A stretch of DNA of 50,557 nt from Candidatus Bipolaricaulota bacterium (GCA_014361015.1 JACIWJ010000005.1:1-50557), one strand, 5' to 3'. Positions 1-8,037 are shown, counted from the stretch's first letter. The notes: generated by a model not told the origin, from the letters alone. Numbers and translations: made by a program.

Positions 1-237
1 GATCGCGATCGGGTGGGAGATCGAGCAGATGCCGCAGATCCGCTCGGAGAGGTAGAGGGTCTGGATCAGGTTCCGCTTCATCCCCATGAACTCGATCCCG
101 CGGTGGGCGAACCCGGCGCGGACGTCCACGCCCCGGATCCGCTCCCCCTCCACCCGAAACGTCAGCCGGATTGGCTCCTTCAAGGCAGGGTGGATCGGGC
201 CGATTGGGATCTCGTACACGTTCTGGGTCTCAGGCAT
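1..237 (-). CDS. mbhL: Mbh [NiFe] hydrogenase large subunit MbhL, N-terminal part
   Basis: Catalytic large subunit of a group 4 membrane-bound hydrogenase, which reduces protons with ferredoxin electrons. Only the first 79 residues lie in the window; the gene continues past the left edge. Visible are an IPIGPIHPAL start, the RxGxEFMGM segment and ERICGICS, whose Cys68 and Cys71 are the N-terminal CxxC that ligates the NiFe centre. The start ATG at 237 overlaps the mbhK stop by 8 nt. The intact CxxC and the adjacent hypAB favour a true hydrogenase over the related sulfane reductase (Mbs/Mbx), but the C-terminal CxxC is outside the window, so this is not settled. Confidence 0.9.
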   Translation of the reverse strand, partial: MPETQNVYEIPIGPIHPALKEPIRLTFRVEGERIRGVDVRAGFAHRGIEFMGMKRNLIQTLYLSERICGICSISHPIAI

Positions 238-748
238 CCTTCCCCTCCCACTCCACGAGCCGGTTCACGAGCTTCGCCGTTTCCGGGTCGTCCTTCCGCC
301 ACGGGTGGCCGGGGAAGCCGTCGGGGAGGAACACGTGCGCCGTGGACGGGATCCCGGTGAAGTTCACCCCGAGGAACTCGATCTTCTCCCGCTCCGTCGT
401 CTCCGCGCCGGGGAGGATCCCGCAGATCGAGGGCACGGTCGGGTCGGACTTGGGAACGGTGAGGCGCAGGGTGACCATGACCTCGCCCCCCGGGGTCCCG
501 TACCCGGCGGCGAGGTGGTAGAGGAGCTCGATCTCCTCGCCCACGTCCCGGCCGGAGATGATCGAGATGTGGAGCGGCCCTGCGGCCTTGAGGGCCGCGA
601 CCGCGGGGACGAGCCCCTCGCGGGGCACCTCGGCCCACAGCTCGGGGACCTCGACCGGGGCCCGGACCCCGACCTTCCGCGGCCGGAGCTCGGGCTGAAG
701 CCCCGGCACGGCCGCCGTGAGCGCCCGCGTCACCTGATCGGCGGTCAT
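230..748 (-). CDS. mbhK: Mbh hydrogenase subunit MbhK (NuoC-like)
   Basis: A 172-residue peripheral subunit corresponding to the 30 kDa NuoC-like component of complex I-related hydrogenases. It helps dock the small and large subunits on the cytoplasmic face. The diagnostic part is about residues 60-150: HISIISGRDVG, then GEVMVTLRLTVPKSDPTVPSICGILPGA, then ITERE-like TTEREKIEFLGV and a FLPDGFPG segment near 139-147. The start ATG overlaps the mbhJ stop by 4 nt (ATGA), so translation is probably coupled. Position between mbhJ and mbhL matches the archaeal Mbh order. Identification rests on motif layout and context together. Confidence 0.82.
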   Translation of the reverse strand: MTADQVTRALTAAVPGLQPELRPRKVGVRAPVEVPELWAEVPREGLVPAVAALKAAGPLHISIISGRDVGEEIELLYHLAAGYGTPGGEVMVTLRLTVPKSDPTVPSICGILPGAETTEREKIEFLGVNFTGIPSTAHVFLPDGFPGHPWRKDDPETAKLVNRLVEWEGKDA

Positions 749-1176
749 CGCTTCTCCCCCGTGAGCTCCTCGAGCTTCGCCACCGCGGTCACCACGCCGT
801 GGATGATCGCCTCCGGCCGGGGCGGGCAGCCGGGGACGTAGGCGGTCACGGGGACGATCTTGTCCACCGGGCCGACCACGTTGTAGCTGTCGTAGAACAC
901 GCCCGAGGTCGAGCCGCACCCCCCGACCACGACGACGGCTTTCGGGTCCGGTGTCTGCTCGTAGACGCGCTTCAGCCGCTCCGCCATCGGCCGCGTCACG
1001 GGCCCGGTCACGAGGAGGACGTCGGCGTGGCGCGGGGTGCCGACGAGCTTGATCCCGAACCGCTCCACGTCGTAGCGGGGGGTGAGGGCGGCCACGATCT
1101 CGATGTCGCAGCCGTTGCACGAGCCGGTCGCGATGTGGAACACCCACAGCGCCCGCTTGAACGAACCGAGACCCAT
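745..1176 (-). CDS. mbhJ: Mbh [NiFe] hydrogenase small subunit MbhJ
   Basis: A 143-residue NuoB-like small subunit that carries the proximal [4Fe-4S] cluster passing electrons to the NiFe site. The four ligands are visible: Cys20 and Cys23 in GSCNGCDIE, Cys87 in VVGGCGSTSG, and Cys117 in YVPGCPPRPEAI. Length is normal for the Ech/Mbh type, which lacks the extra cluster domains of larger uptake small subunits. The ATG at 1176 lies 1 nt after the mbhI stop and the end overlaps mbhK by 4 nt. It is part of the same minus-strand operon as the antiporter subunits. Confidence 0.93.
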   Translation of the reverse strand: MGLGSFKRALWVFHIATGSCNGCDIEIVAALTPRYDVERFGIKLVGTPRHADVLLVTGPVTRPMAERLKRVYEQTPDPKAVVVVGGCGSTSGVFYDSYNVVGPVDKIVPVTAYVPGCPPRPEAIIHGVVTAVAKLEELTGEKR

Positions 1177-1177
1177 C

Positions 1178-1504
1178 TCAGCCCCCCACGAGGACGATCA
1201 GGAACGCCACGGCCAGGATGACCACCAGCCACGCCACGTAGTCGTTGACGAGCCCGCTGTGGAGCGCCCGCAGCCGCGCCACGTACGGCCGGAGCCCCTC
1301 CACGAACCCCCAGTAGAGGTGCCCGCCCCCGACGTGGGCCCCCTCCGCCTTCTCGCCGGACAGGAACGGAAGTTCCCCGTCCGTCCCTCGGGTGTAGTCG
1401 CGCCGGCCGCGGGACCACACGAGGAGCGCGAGCAGGGTCACCCCGCCTGCGGCGGCGAGCCAGAGGAGCGGGTTCCAGAAGCCGTGCCCGGTGAGGAGGG
1501 TCAT
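1178..1504 (-). CDS. mbhI: Mbh membrane subunit MbhI
   Basis: A 108-residue membrane protein that joins the antiporter half to the hydrogenase half in Mbh complexes. It has a hydrophobic helix at about residues 12-30, a charged middle (RGRRDYTRGTDGELPFLSGE), a segment LYWGFVEGLRPYVARLRALHSG typical of the family, and a C-terminal helix from about 88. It starts at ATG 1504 inside the mbhH stop (ATGA). Small size and low sequence complexity make the family call depend partly on gene order, which is exactly that of mbhH-I-J. Confidence 0.8.
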   Translation of the reverse strand: MTLLTGHGFWNPLLWLAAAGGVTLLALLVWSRGRRDYTRGTDGELPFLSGEKAEGAHVGGGHLYWGFVEGLRPYVARLRALHSGLVNDYVAWLVVILAVAFLIVLVGG

Positions 1505-3039
1505 CGTCCGAGCACCGCCTGGAGGTAGAGGTCGCGGCCCGTCCACAGGGCGTCCGCCGCCGGCGCCACGAGGTGGCGGACGACGAGCTCGGGGAACAGG
1601 CCCAACGCGAGCACGCCCAGGGCGAGCACGCCCATCGCCACGAGCATCGGGACGGGAACCGGCTCGGCCTTTCTGAGCCTCGGCCCGAGGAACGCGCCCT
1701 GGAACGCCCGCACGAACACGGCGAGGAGGAGGATCGACGCCAGGATCGCCAGCGCGGACAGGATTGGGGAGAGGAGGAAGCTCGACTGGTAGATCATGAG
1801 CTTCGAGGCGAACCCGTTGAGGGGCGGGATCCCCGCCAGGGCGAGCGCGCCGAGGAGGAAGAACCCGGTGGTCCACCGGAGGTCGTGGCCCAGCCCGCCC
1901 AGAGTTCCCAAGTTCCGGCTCCCGCTCGCCCTCTCCACCGCGCCCACGGCGAGGAAGAGGAGCCCGATCGCCACCGCGTCGTTCAGCATGTGGAAGATCC
2001 CGCCTTGGATCGCGACGAGCCCGTACGCGGGCCGGGCGGCAACCGCGGTCAGCCCAACCCCGACCCCGAGGAGCATGTACCCGATCTGAGACACGGCCCC
2101 GAACGCCACGAGCCGACCGGCGTCCATCTGGACCACCGCCATCAGGGCCGCCACGAGGAGGGTCAGCGTGCCGAGGGCCACCACCAGCCACCCCACGCCC
2201 GGGTCGGGGACCCCGCCGTAGAGGGTGAACAGGACCCGGAACAGGGCGTAGAGGGAGATCTGGGTGTTGGCGACGAGGAGGATCACCGCCTGGGCCGGGG
2301 CCTCGCCGTAGGCATCCGGCGCCCACATGTGGAGCGGCACCGCGCCGGCCTTCATCAGGAGCCCGCCCAAGAGCAGGGCCAGCGCGATCCGGTCGATGAG
2401 CGACCCGCCGATCTGCCGGGCGAGGTAGGCGAGGTTGAGGGCCCCGTACTCCCCGTAGAGGAGGGCGACCGCCAGGAGGACGAACAGGCCCCCCACCGTG
2501 TACATGACCATCGTCTTGAACGCTGCCTCCGGGCCGCGGGACGCCCACGTGCGGTAGCCGACGAGGCCGCACGCGGCGATCGACGTCACCTCGAAGAACA
2601 CGAACAGGTTGAAGAGGTCCCCGGTGAACGCCATCCCGAGCATCCCCGCCCACAGAAGGGTCCCCAAGGTCAGGGCGAGGGTCTTCCCCTCGTCTTCCGC
2701 GAGGTACCGCCAGGCGTAGGCGAACCCGACCACGGCGACGAGGGCGGTGATGAGCCCCATGAACGCGCTGAGGGCGTCCACGGTGAGGATGATCCGGATC
2801 GGGAACCCGCCCGGCGCGACCGTGTCCGCGGGGAAGGAGGCGCCCAGGGTGTAGACCTGGATCCCAGTCGTGTAGACCTGCACGGCAACGAGAGCCGTGA
2901 GGGCGGCGGTGGCGCCCGCGACGAGGGCGAGCCACCCGTCGCGGAGGGACCGGTGGAGCTTCGCCCACAACGGAAGGGCGAACGCGCCGAGGAGGGGGAC
3001 GGCGATCGCGAGGATTGGCGCGTGCTCAGGGAGGTTCAT
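1501..3039 (-). CDS. mbhH: Mbh antiporter-like subunit MbhH (MrpD family)
   Basis: A 512-residue proton-translocating antiporter-like subunit of the Mbh complex, homologous to MrpD and NuoL/M/N, with about 14 transmembrane helices. Characteristic residues are present: Glu150 in LFVFFEVTSIAA and Lys230 with His237 in LMKAGAVPLHMW, the glutamate-lysine pair used for ion pumping. The later FGAVSQIGYMLLG and GIFHMLNDA segments are also typical. I chose the ATG at 3039 because it overlaps the mbhG stop by 4 nt; a longer reading frame upstream lies inside mbhG. Together with the other Mrp-type subunits it would couple H2 formation to Na+ or H+ export. Confidence 0.93.
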   Translation of the reverse strand: MNLPEHAPILAIAVPLLGAFALPLWAKLHRSLRDGWLALVAGATAALTALVAVQVYTTGIQVYTLGASFPADTVAPGGFPIRIILTVDALSAFMGLITALVAVVGFAYAWRYLAEDEGKTLALTLGTLLWAGMLGMAFTGDLFNLFVFFEVTSIAACGLVGYRTWASRGPEAAFKTMVMYTVGGLFVLLAVALLYGEYGALNLAYLARQIGGSLIDRIALALLLGGLLMKAGAVPLHMWAPDAYGEAPAQAVILLVANTQISLYALFRVLFTLYGGVPDPGVGWLVVALGTLTLLVAALMAVVQMDAGRLVAFGAVSQIGYMLLGVGVGLTAVAARPAYGLVAIQGGIFHMLNDAVAIGLLFLAVGAVERASGSRNLGTLGGLGHDLRWTTGFFLLGALALAGIPPLNGFASKLMIYQSSFLLSPILSALAILASILLLAVFVRAFQGAFLGPRLRKAEPVPVPMLVAMGVLALGVLALGLFPELVVRHLVAPAADALWTGRDLYLQAVLGR

Positions 3040-3383
3040 CCCGAAAGCTCCGTGACCTTGCGGCCGTCGAGGCTCTTCTTGTGGCGGTGGATCACGACGA
3101 CGAACGCGAGCATGAGCGCGGTCGTGGCGAGGCCGATCACGATGCTCGTCAGGGTGAGGGCCTGCGGCGTGGGGAGGACCATCACTGCGTCCGGTGGGGC
3201 GTAGGTGTAGATGGGAACGATCCCACCTCGCACGTAGCCGGTGGCGACGAGGTACAGGTTGACCCCGTTCTCGATGATCTTCACCCCGATCACGATCTTG
3301 ACGAGGTTTCTCCGAAAGAGGAGGGCCCACAGCCCGAGGAGGACGAGGACCATGCACACGACGAACGGGACGTTACCGATCAT
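3036..3383 (-). CDS. mbhG: Mbh antiporter subunit MbhG (MrpC family)
   Basis: A 115-residue, three-helix MrpC/NuoK-like subunit. It has FRRNLVKIVIGVKIIENGVNLYLVATG at about 24-50, in which the conserved Glu of NuoK/MrpC sits in the second helix, and PTPQALTLTSIVIGLATTALMLAFVV at about 71-96, the hallmark third helix. Start at ATG 3383; it overlaps the end of mbhF by 11 nt and its stop overlaps mbhH by 4 nt. Within the complex it packs against MbhH and lines the ion path. Confidence 0.92.
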   Translation of the reverse strand: MIGNVPFVVCMVLVLLGLWALLFRRNLVKIVIGVKIIENGVNLYLVATGYVRGGIVPIYTYAPPDAVMVLPTPQALTLTSIVIGLATTALMLAFVVVIHRHKKSLDGRKVTELSG

Positions 3384-3822
3384 CGTCGCCCCCGAACAGG
3401 CCGAACAGGACCATCACCGCGCCCAGCCCCCCCAGCACCTTGAACCCCACCGCCCAGTTCATGAGGGGCACCGTGCCGCCCGAGTTGAGGATCCCCGCGT
3501 TCGGACCCGTGGGCACCGGGGCTCCGAACAGACCGCCCATCCCGGCCAGGGAGTTCGCAAAGAACGTGAACCCAAGCCCCAGGAACGCCAGGACCACGAA
3601 CGCGATCCCCCCCAGGTCCTCGAGGACCGAGAACGGGGCCTTGAGCCTCTTCACCGCCGGCGCCCCGAACGCGACCAAGAGGAGGGCCACCGCCGACGCC
3701 GCGACTGCCCCGCCCTGGAACCCGCCGCCTGGGGTGAGGTGCCCGTGGAGGATCACGTACCCCCCGAACACGAGGATCACCGGGACGAGGATCCGGGCGA
3801 TCGTCTTGACGACGACGCTCAT
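3373..3822 (-). CDS. mbhF: Mbh antiporter subunit MbhF (MrpB family)
   Basis: A 149-residue MrpB-type membrane subunit. The signature is [22 protein letters not shown] at about 19-40, followed by hydrophobic helices at 41-55, 70-90 and 125-143. It starts at ATG 3822, overlapping mbhE by 4 nt. In Mrp antiporters this unit is needed for Na+/H+ exchange; in Mbh it belongs to the sodium-translocation module. The soluble loop around 95-120 ([19 protein letters not shown]) resembles the loop usual in MnhB proteins. Confidence 0.92.
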   Translation of the reverse strand: MSVVVKTIARILVPVILVFGGYVILHGHLTPGGGFQGGAVAASAVALLLVAFGAPAVKRLKAPFSVLEDLGGIAFVVLAFLGLGFTFFANSLAGMGGLFGAPVPTGPNAGILNSGGTVPLMNWAVGFKVLGGLGAVMVLFGLFGGDDDR

Positions 3823-4085
3823 CGCGTGAGCCTCCGCAGGACCAGGGCCACCCCGATCACGGCCGTGAACAGGACCGTCGCCTCGCCGAGGGTGTCGTAG
3901 CCGCGGTAGTCGAACACGATTGCGGTGACGACGTTGTTCGTCGCCGCCTCGCGCTGAGAGAAGGCGTTGAAGTAGCGGTCCATGAGGTCGTAGCGCGGCG
4001 CGCCGAACGGGCGCATCCGTGCCGCGCCGAGGAGGAGGCACCCGGCGACGATCAGGAACGTCACCACCACACCCCAGCGCCTCAT
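3819..4085 (-). CDS. mbhE: Mbh membrane subunit MbhE
   Basis: An 88-residue protein with two hydrophobic helices (about 5-22 and 68-83). The segment [30 protein letters not shown] is the conserved core of MbhE and of the C-terminal part of MrpA-type subunits, including the [10 protein letters not shown] motif. In bacterial Mrp systems this segment is fused into MrpA or the N-terminal half of MrpB; here it is a separate small gene, as in Pyrococcus mbh. ATGA overlaps occur at both ends. Confidence 0.9.
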   Translation of the reverse strand: MRRWGVVVTFLIVAGCLLLGAARMRPFGAPRYDLMDRYFNAFSQREAATNNVVTAIVFDYRGYDTLGEATVLFTAVIGVALVLRRLTR

Positions 4086-4333
4086 TCCTCCTCCTTGCGC
4101 TGGGTCTTGCGGATCGCGAGGACGAAGATCGCCGTGGTCAGCGCCGCCCCGACCCCGGCCTCGGCGATCGCAACGTCGGGAGCCTGGAGTAGATAGAACT
4201 GAAGCGCAAGAAGCAGGCTCGACGCCCCCAGGGCGATCACGCTCGCCAGGAGGTCCTTCAACCACACGGCGAGGACCGACCCGGCAACGATCAAGATCAG
4301 GATTACCACCTGCAGGACCGCGAGGAGGGTCAT
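4082..4333 (-). CDS. mbhD: Mbh membrane subunit MbhD (DUF4040/MrpA C-terminal type)
   Basis: An 83-residue, three-helix protein. The segment [34 protein letters not shown] is the core of the DUF4040 family found in MrpA C-termini and free-standing MbhD; the APDVA-EA-VG pattern at about 51-62 is diagnostic. The end is short and charged (RKTQRKEEE). It begins at ATG 4333 overlapping mbhC by 4 nt and is followed by mbhE with another 4-nt overlap. Confidence 0.9.
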   Translation of the reverse strand: MTLLAVLQVVILILIVAGSVLAVWLKDLLASVIALGASSLLLALQFYLLQAPDVAIAEAGVGAALTTAIFVLAIRKTQRKEEE

Positions 4334-4686
4334 GGGACCTCCCGGTGTCCATGCCCCACCTCTTCGAGGCGGTCCACCACGGCCCGGAACGGCTTGATCC
4401 CCGACCGGTGGGCGCCCCGCGCCAGGGCGTGGGATCCCGTCGGGTTCGTGAGAAGCAGGAACAGGAGTGCGAGAAACGCCCGCACGGCCATCGTTCCGCC
4501 CGCCCCGCCGCCCTGGGCGATCCCGTACACGGCGACGGCGAGGATGGAGAAGATCGAGCCGAACGTGGTGCACTTCGTCGCGCCGTGGATGCGGGTGTAG
4601 ACGTCGGGGAACCGGATCAGCGCCACCGCCCCCAGCGCGTTGAACGCGGCCCCGATCGCGAGGAACGCGTAGATGAGCCCGTTCAC
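4330..4686 (-). CDS. mbhC: Mbh antiporter subunit MbhC (MrpG family)
   Basis: A 118-residue MrpG-type subunit with three helices. The motif [36 protein letters not shown] at about 20-55 is the hallmark of the MnhG/PhaG family (RxPDxYxRxHaatk). I place the start at GTG 4686, because it overlaps the mbhB stop as GTGA; a longer upstream reading would run through mbhB. The C-terminal tail ([23 protein letters not shown]) is longer and more polar than usual. Confidence 0.9.
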   Translation of the reverse strand: MNGLIYAFLAIGAAFNALGAVALIRFPDVYTRIHGATKCTTFGSIFSILAVAVYGIAQGGGAGGTMAVRAFLALLFLLLTNPTGSHALARGAHRSGIKPFRAVVDRLEEVGHGHREVP

Positions 4687-4949
4687 GACAGCCCCCGTTC
4701 CAGGTAGCGGGCGATGTAGAGCGTCCCCACGTACGACAGGAGCGCGTACACGAGCGCGACGTCCATCAGGACGACCAGGCCAAACGCCGCGCCGAGGAGG
4801 ACCATCGTCGCCACGACGAGGGTGTTGATCGTGTCCAGGGCCACCGCCCGATCGGCCGCGGTCGGGCCGATCGAGAGCCGGACCATGCACACGAGGATGA
4901 ACCCCAGCATGGCAAGGCCGGCAGCGGCGAACGGCAGGGCGACGATCAT
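4683..4949 (-). CDS. mbhB: Mbh antiporter subunit MbhB (MrpF family)
   Basis: An 88-residue MrpF-type subunit with three predicted helices. The family signature RLSIGPTAADRAVALDTINTL lies at about 24-44 (conserved GPT-ADR-ALD). Start at ATG 4949, 4-nt overlap with mbhA; the end overlaps the GTG start of mbhC. It is part of the small-subunit cluster (E-F-G order) at the head of the operon. Confidence 0.91.
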   Translation of the reverse strand: MIVALPFAAAGLAMLGFILVCMVRLSIGPTAADRAVALDTINTLVVATMVLLGAAFGLVVLMDVALVYALLSYVGTLYIARYLERGLS

Positions 4950-5461
4950 TCCGCGATCCTCCGCGCCCACTCTGGGAACGGTCCGCACACCGCGTCCGCC
5001 GTTGGCAAGGGATCTTTCACGTTGATCCAGTGCACGAAGAAGTCGCCCGAGCCCTCGTCCACGTCCACGGTGAGGGTCCCCGGGGTAAGGGTGATCGAGT
5101 TGGCGAGGAACGTGCGCCCGAAATCGGTCCTGAGGCCAGGGTTGAACCGGACGATCCCCGGGTTGATCCGGCCGGTGATCACCCGCCACGCCACGTCGAG
5201 GTTGGCCCTGGCCATCGCGTACAGGAACGGCCCCACGAGGTACACGAGGAACAGGAGCCACCGCTGGGGCTCGAGCAGTCGCCAGCCGCCGCGGCTCCAC
5301 GCGAACCGCCCCGTGGCGAGCCCGACGAGGAGGGCGATCACCCCCCCGGCGAGAAGTTCGTCCGGGGCCCACACCCCCCACCTCCCCGTGAAGGAGGCAA
5401 GCACAAGAAAGACGACGAACGCTAGCGTTGCCGTCGTCGCCCACTCCGCCACCCGGCGCAT
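4946..5461 (-). CDS. mbhA: Mbh antiporter subunit MbhA (MrpE family), first gene of the operon
   Basis: A 171-residue MrpE-type subunit. Two or three helices fill residues 8-60. The conserved part follows: YAMARANLDVAWRVITGRINPGIVRFNPGLRTDFGRTFLANSITLTPGTLTVDV, which contains the family motif ITLTPGT and a terminal soluble domain. It is the promoter-proximal gene of the mbhA-L operon. The ATG at 5461 has no Shine-Dalgarno site; instead a -10 box (5470-5475) ends 8 nt upstream, which points to a leaderless message. Confidence 0.92.
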   Translation of the reverse strand: MRRVAEWATTATLAFVVFLVLASFTGRWGVWAPDELLAGGVIALLVGLATGRFAWSRGGWRLLEPQRWLLFLVYLVGPFLYAMARANLDVAWRVITGRINPGIVRFNPGLRTDFGRTFLANSITLTPGTLTVDVDEGSGDFFVHWINVKDPLPTADAVCGPFPEWARRIAE

Positions 5462-5469
5462 CGCGCCGG

Positions 5470-5498
5470 ACTATAGCGCGTCCGTCCCCACTGTGCAA
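5470..5498 (-). promoter_or_regulatory. Sigma70-type promoter of the mbh operon
   Basis: On the minus strand TTGCAC (5498-5493), a 17-bp spacer, then TATAGT (5475-5470). The -10 ends 8 nt before the mbhA ATG, so the transcript should begin at or next to the start codon. Match and spacing are close to consensus. Confidence 0.8.
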
Positions 5499-5541
5499 AC
5501 GGTCCGTAGCCCCTGCGCGAGGGGGGAGGGGCTCGGAACCG

Positions 5542-5562
5542 CCCCCGCTGCGGGGGTATCAT
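5542..5562 (+). promoter_or_regulatory. Probable -10 element of hypBA with an upstream G/C palindrome
   Basis: TATCAT at 5557-5562 ends 8 nt before the hypB ATG. No good -35 is visible. Directly upstream, 5542-5556 is a small palindrome (CCCCC-GCTGC-GGGGG) lying where RNA polymerase would bind, so it might be an operator; nothing else supports that. Confidence 0.5.
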
Positions 5563-5570
5563 CGCCTCCC

Positions 5571-6215
5571 ATGCACGACATCCGACTGGGGGCAGAAGAC
5601 GTGTTCAAACGGCAGCTCGAGCTCGCGTCCCGGAATTACGAGCTCCTCAAGGAGCGCGGGGTACGGGCGATCAACGTGATGGGGGCAATCGGATCGGGGA
5701 AGACGTTCCTCATCCTCCGCATGGCGGAACGCCTGAAGGAGAAGGGGGTGCGGGTGGGAGCGATCGCCGGCGACGTGGCGGGCGATGACGATTACCAGCG
5801 GTTCGTCGCCGCCGGGCTCATCGCTGTCAACCTCAACACCGGCGACGATTGCCACCTCGACGCCCACCGCGTGGGCCACGCCCTGGAGGGGTTCCCCCTG
5901 GGGGAGGTGGACGTCCTGTTCATCGAGAACGTGGGAAACCTCGTGTGCCCGGCGGACTTCCCCTTGGGAACGGACGGCGACCTCGTCGTGATCTCCGTGA
6001 CGGAAGGGGACGACATGGTGCGCAAGCACCCCAAGATCTTCGCCCAGACCGACGTCGTAGCGGTGAACAAGGTGGACCTGGCGAGCTTCATCGGGGTGGA
6101 CCCGGGCCGGCTCGTCGCCGACTACCGCCAGCTCAACCCCCACGGCCGGGTCGTCCTCACGGATGCCAGGAGCGGCCGCGGGAGCGACGAGCTCCTCGCC
6201 GCCCTCGGGCTCTAG
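5571..6215 (+). CDS. hypB: Hydrogenase nickel-incorporation GTPase HypB
   Basis: A 214-residue SIMIBI-class GTPase that drives nickel delivery to the [NiFe] large subunit together with HypA. Walker A is GAIGSGKT (residues 38-45). The metal-binding motif is TGDDCHLDAH, with Cys94 and His95; ENVGNLVCP and NKVDLASF (the G4 motif) follow. It is the short form without a His-rich or CxxCGC N-terminal extension. It starts at ATG 5571 just behind a -10-like hexamer and is divergent from the mbh operon, its probable client. hypA begins immediately after the stop codon. Confidence 0.95.
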   Translation: MHDIRLGAEDVFKRQLELASRNYELLKERGVRAINVMGAIGSGKTFLILRMAERLKEKGVRVGAIAGDVAGDDDYQRFVAAGLIAVNLNTGDDCHLDAHRVGHALEGFPLGEVDVLFIENVGNLVCPADFPLGTDGDLVVISVTEGDDMVRKHPKIFAQTDVVAVNKVDLASFIGVDPGRLVADYRQLNPHGRVVLTDARSGRGSDELLAALGL

Positions 6216-6611
6216 GTGCACGAGTACTCGCTTGCCCACGCGCTCCTCGACGGCCTGACCGACCACCTCCGCCACCATCCGGTGGAGGGGCGGGTGAGAG
6301 CGGTCCACATCCGCAAGGGCGAGCTCCTCATCCTGTCCGAGGAGGCGCTGGCCGAGGCATGGCGAATCCTGACAGAGGGGACGGAGGTCGCCGGCTCGGA
6401 GCTGCGCATCGAGAACGTCCCGGTGAGGGTGCGCTGCCCGGGGTGTGGCTACGAGGGGCCGGTGAAGTACATGACCGAGGAGGGGTGGCACTTCGCGGTG
6501 CCGGTGCTCGCCTGCCCACGGTGCGCGGGCCGAGCGGACGTGATCGAGGGCCGCGACCTCGCCATCGTCGGCTTGTCCGTAGACGACGCGCCGGAGCACC
6601 CACAGCCCTAG
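6216..6611 (+). CDS. hypA: Hydrogenase maturation factor HypA
   Basis: A 131-residue nickel-binding maturation factor. The N-terminal MHEYSLA provides the His2-Glu3 nickel site. A zinc site is formed by CPGC (Cys74, Cys77) and CPRC (Cys100, Cys103). The spacing between the two pairs is wider than in Escherichia coli HypA, because of a WHFAVPVL insert that resembles archaeal HypA. The start is GTG at 6216, directly abutting the hypB stop, so the two are co-transcribed. The other maturation genes (hypC-F) are not in the window. Confidence 0.94.
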   Translation: MHEYSLAHALLDGLTDHLRHHPVEGRVRAVHIRKGELLILSEEALAEAWRILTEGTEVAGSELRIENVPVRVRCPGCGYEGPVKYMTEEGWHFAVPVLACPRCAGRADVIEGRDLAIVGLSVDDAPEHPQP

Positions 6612-6647
6612 CAGCCCGTGTGGGTGCTGGTGCACTCTGGGGTTGAG

Positions 6648-6675
6648 TTGCAGGGGCGGAAACGCACGCTACCCT
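6648..6675 (+). promoter_or_regulatory. Possible promoter of the PHP hydrolase gene
   Basis: TTGCAG (6648-6653), a 16-bp spacer and TACCCT (6670-6675). Transcription would start about 30 nt upstream of ATG 6712, which has a purine-rich Shine-Dalgarno site (AAGGGGG). Both hexamers are imperfect. Confidence 0.45.
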
Positions 6676-6711
6676 TCCTCCATCAACTGTTCCGGACGGA
6701 AAGGGGGATCC

Positions 6712-8034
6712 ATGTTCACACGCACAGCACGCAGTCGAGGGTGGACCCTGCTCGCGGTGCTCGTCCTCGGGCTGGGCGCGCTCGGGCAGGAGACGGGCGA
6801 GGTGACCGTCTGGGCAAGCCTGGACGGGGCGCCGGTCGACGTGCGGGTGGTTGTCCAGGGCGAGGATGGGGTGGTGGGGATCTTCTATAGCCCGGCGGCG
6901 GTTCCCGGCATCGCCCGCTTCTCCCTCCCTGTGGGGAACTACACCCTGGCCATTGAGCACGGGGCCGGGTTTGCCCGCGGGGCCGAGGTCCGGGAGGTCA
7001 CCCTGCGCGCCGGCGAGAAGAGCGAGGTTAGCGTGGAGTTCCCGCGCGGGTTCTCCCCAGCTCAGGCCTGGGGCTACTACAGCGCTGATCTGCACGCCCA
7101 CTCCAGCGCGAGCTTCGATGGGTCGACACCGCCGGACGAGCTCGTGGCGGTTCAGATGGCTGCCGGCCTCGACCTCGGGTTCCTGAGCGACCACAACACC
7201 GGGGACGGGCACGCCCCGTTCGCCGCTGCGGTCGCGCAGCGGGGGTTCCCGGTGATCCTCGGGGTCGAGCTCACCGCGTTCCGCTGGCACTGGGTGGCGT
7301 ACCCGGTGGAGGCGTACGTCCCGAACATCGACCCCATGGTGTGGATGGGGGTCGGCTCCCCGGCGGGGGTGTTCGCCGAGGCCCGGGAGAAGGGCGCGCG
7401 GGTCATCCAGGTCGCCCACCCGTATTGGTCGGGGGCGCCGTACTTCGACGCCCTCGGCAAGCCGTTCTTCGACTACGGGTTCGACCTGGTGGAGATCGTG
7501 AACGGCGAGTTCGACGAAGACGACCAGCGGGCGATCGAGCGGATGTTCCGGTTCTGGAACGAGGGCCGACGCTACGTGGCCGTGGGGGCGAGCGATGCCC
7601 ACCACTGGAGGGACCCCGCCCACGTCTACGGCCGACCCCGGACCTACGTCCACGTCGCGGGGGAGCTGACGGTGGAAAAGTGGCTCGACGCGCTCGCCCA
7701 GGGGAGGGCGTTCGTGACATCCGGCCCCTTGGTGAACCTCACCGCGCAGGGTGGCGTGGCCCGCCCGGGGGACACGGTGACCCTCACGGCGGGGGAGGAG
7801 ATCCGGCTTCGGGCCGAGCTGTTCGTCGCCCCGCGCGAGGCGCCGCGGGGGCTTGCGCTTGCCCAGGTGATCCGCAATGGCGAGGTTGCCGGCGAGTTCG
7901 CGCTGGGGGGGAAGGCCGAGGCCACGATCGCCCTCACCGACGTGCCTGGCACGTCGAGCTGGTACATCGTGCGCGTCGTGGCCACCGACGGCGACCAGGC
8001 GTGGACGAACCCGATCTGGGTCGAGGTGAAGTAG
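6712..8034 (+). CDS. Exported PHP-domain metallohydrolase, CehA/McbA-like
   Basis: A 440-residue protein with an N-terminal signal (about residues 1-26: TARSRG, hydrophobic core, ALGQ) and a carboxypeptidase-like beta domain up to about 120. A PHP (polymerase and histidinol phosphatase) metal-dependent hydrolase domain follows. Metal-binding motifs appear in order: SADLHAHSS, LSDHNT, GVELTAF, VAHPYWSG, EIVNGEF and GASDAHHW. CehA-type members hydrolyse carbamate or phosphoester bonds, but the substrate here is unknown. I chose ATG 6712 because it gives a proper signal peptide and follows AAGGGGG. It converges with mutS2, with only 3 nt between the stop codons. Confidence 0.85.
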   Translation: MFTRTARSRGWTLLAVLVLGLGALGQETGEVTVWASLDGAPVDVRVVVQGEDGVVGIFYSPAAVPGIARFSLPVGNYTLAIEHGAGFARGAEVREVTLRAGEKSEVSVEFPRGFSPAQAWGYYSADLHAHSSASFDGSTPPDELVAVQMAAGLDLGFLSDHNTGDGHAPFAAAVAQRGFPVILGVELTAFRWHWVAYPVEAYVPNIDPMVWMGVGSPAGVFAEAREKGARVIQVAHPYWSGAPYFDALGKPFFDYGFDLVEIVNGEFDEDDQRAIERMFRFWNEGRRYVAVGASDAHHWRDPAHVYGRPRTYVHVAGELTVEKWLDALAQGRAFVTSGPLVNLTAQGGVARPGDTVTLTAGEEIRLRAELFVAPREAPRGLALAQVIRNGEVAGEFALGGKAEATIALTDVPGTSSWYIVRVVATDGDQAWTNPIWVEVK

Positions 8035-8037
8035 CGC

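Noticed and set aside
1573-3204. Long plus-strand frame of 543 codons, rich in Glu, His and Arg
   Set aside because: It is antisense to mbhH, whose antiporter motifs are unmistakable; the composition is that expected from reading a GC-rich membrane gene backwards.
5542-5556. CCCCC-GCTGC-GGGGG as a terminator
   Set aside because: No T-run and placed inside the hypB promoter region; a stem of five G-C pairs is common in such GC-rich sequence.
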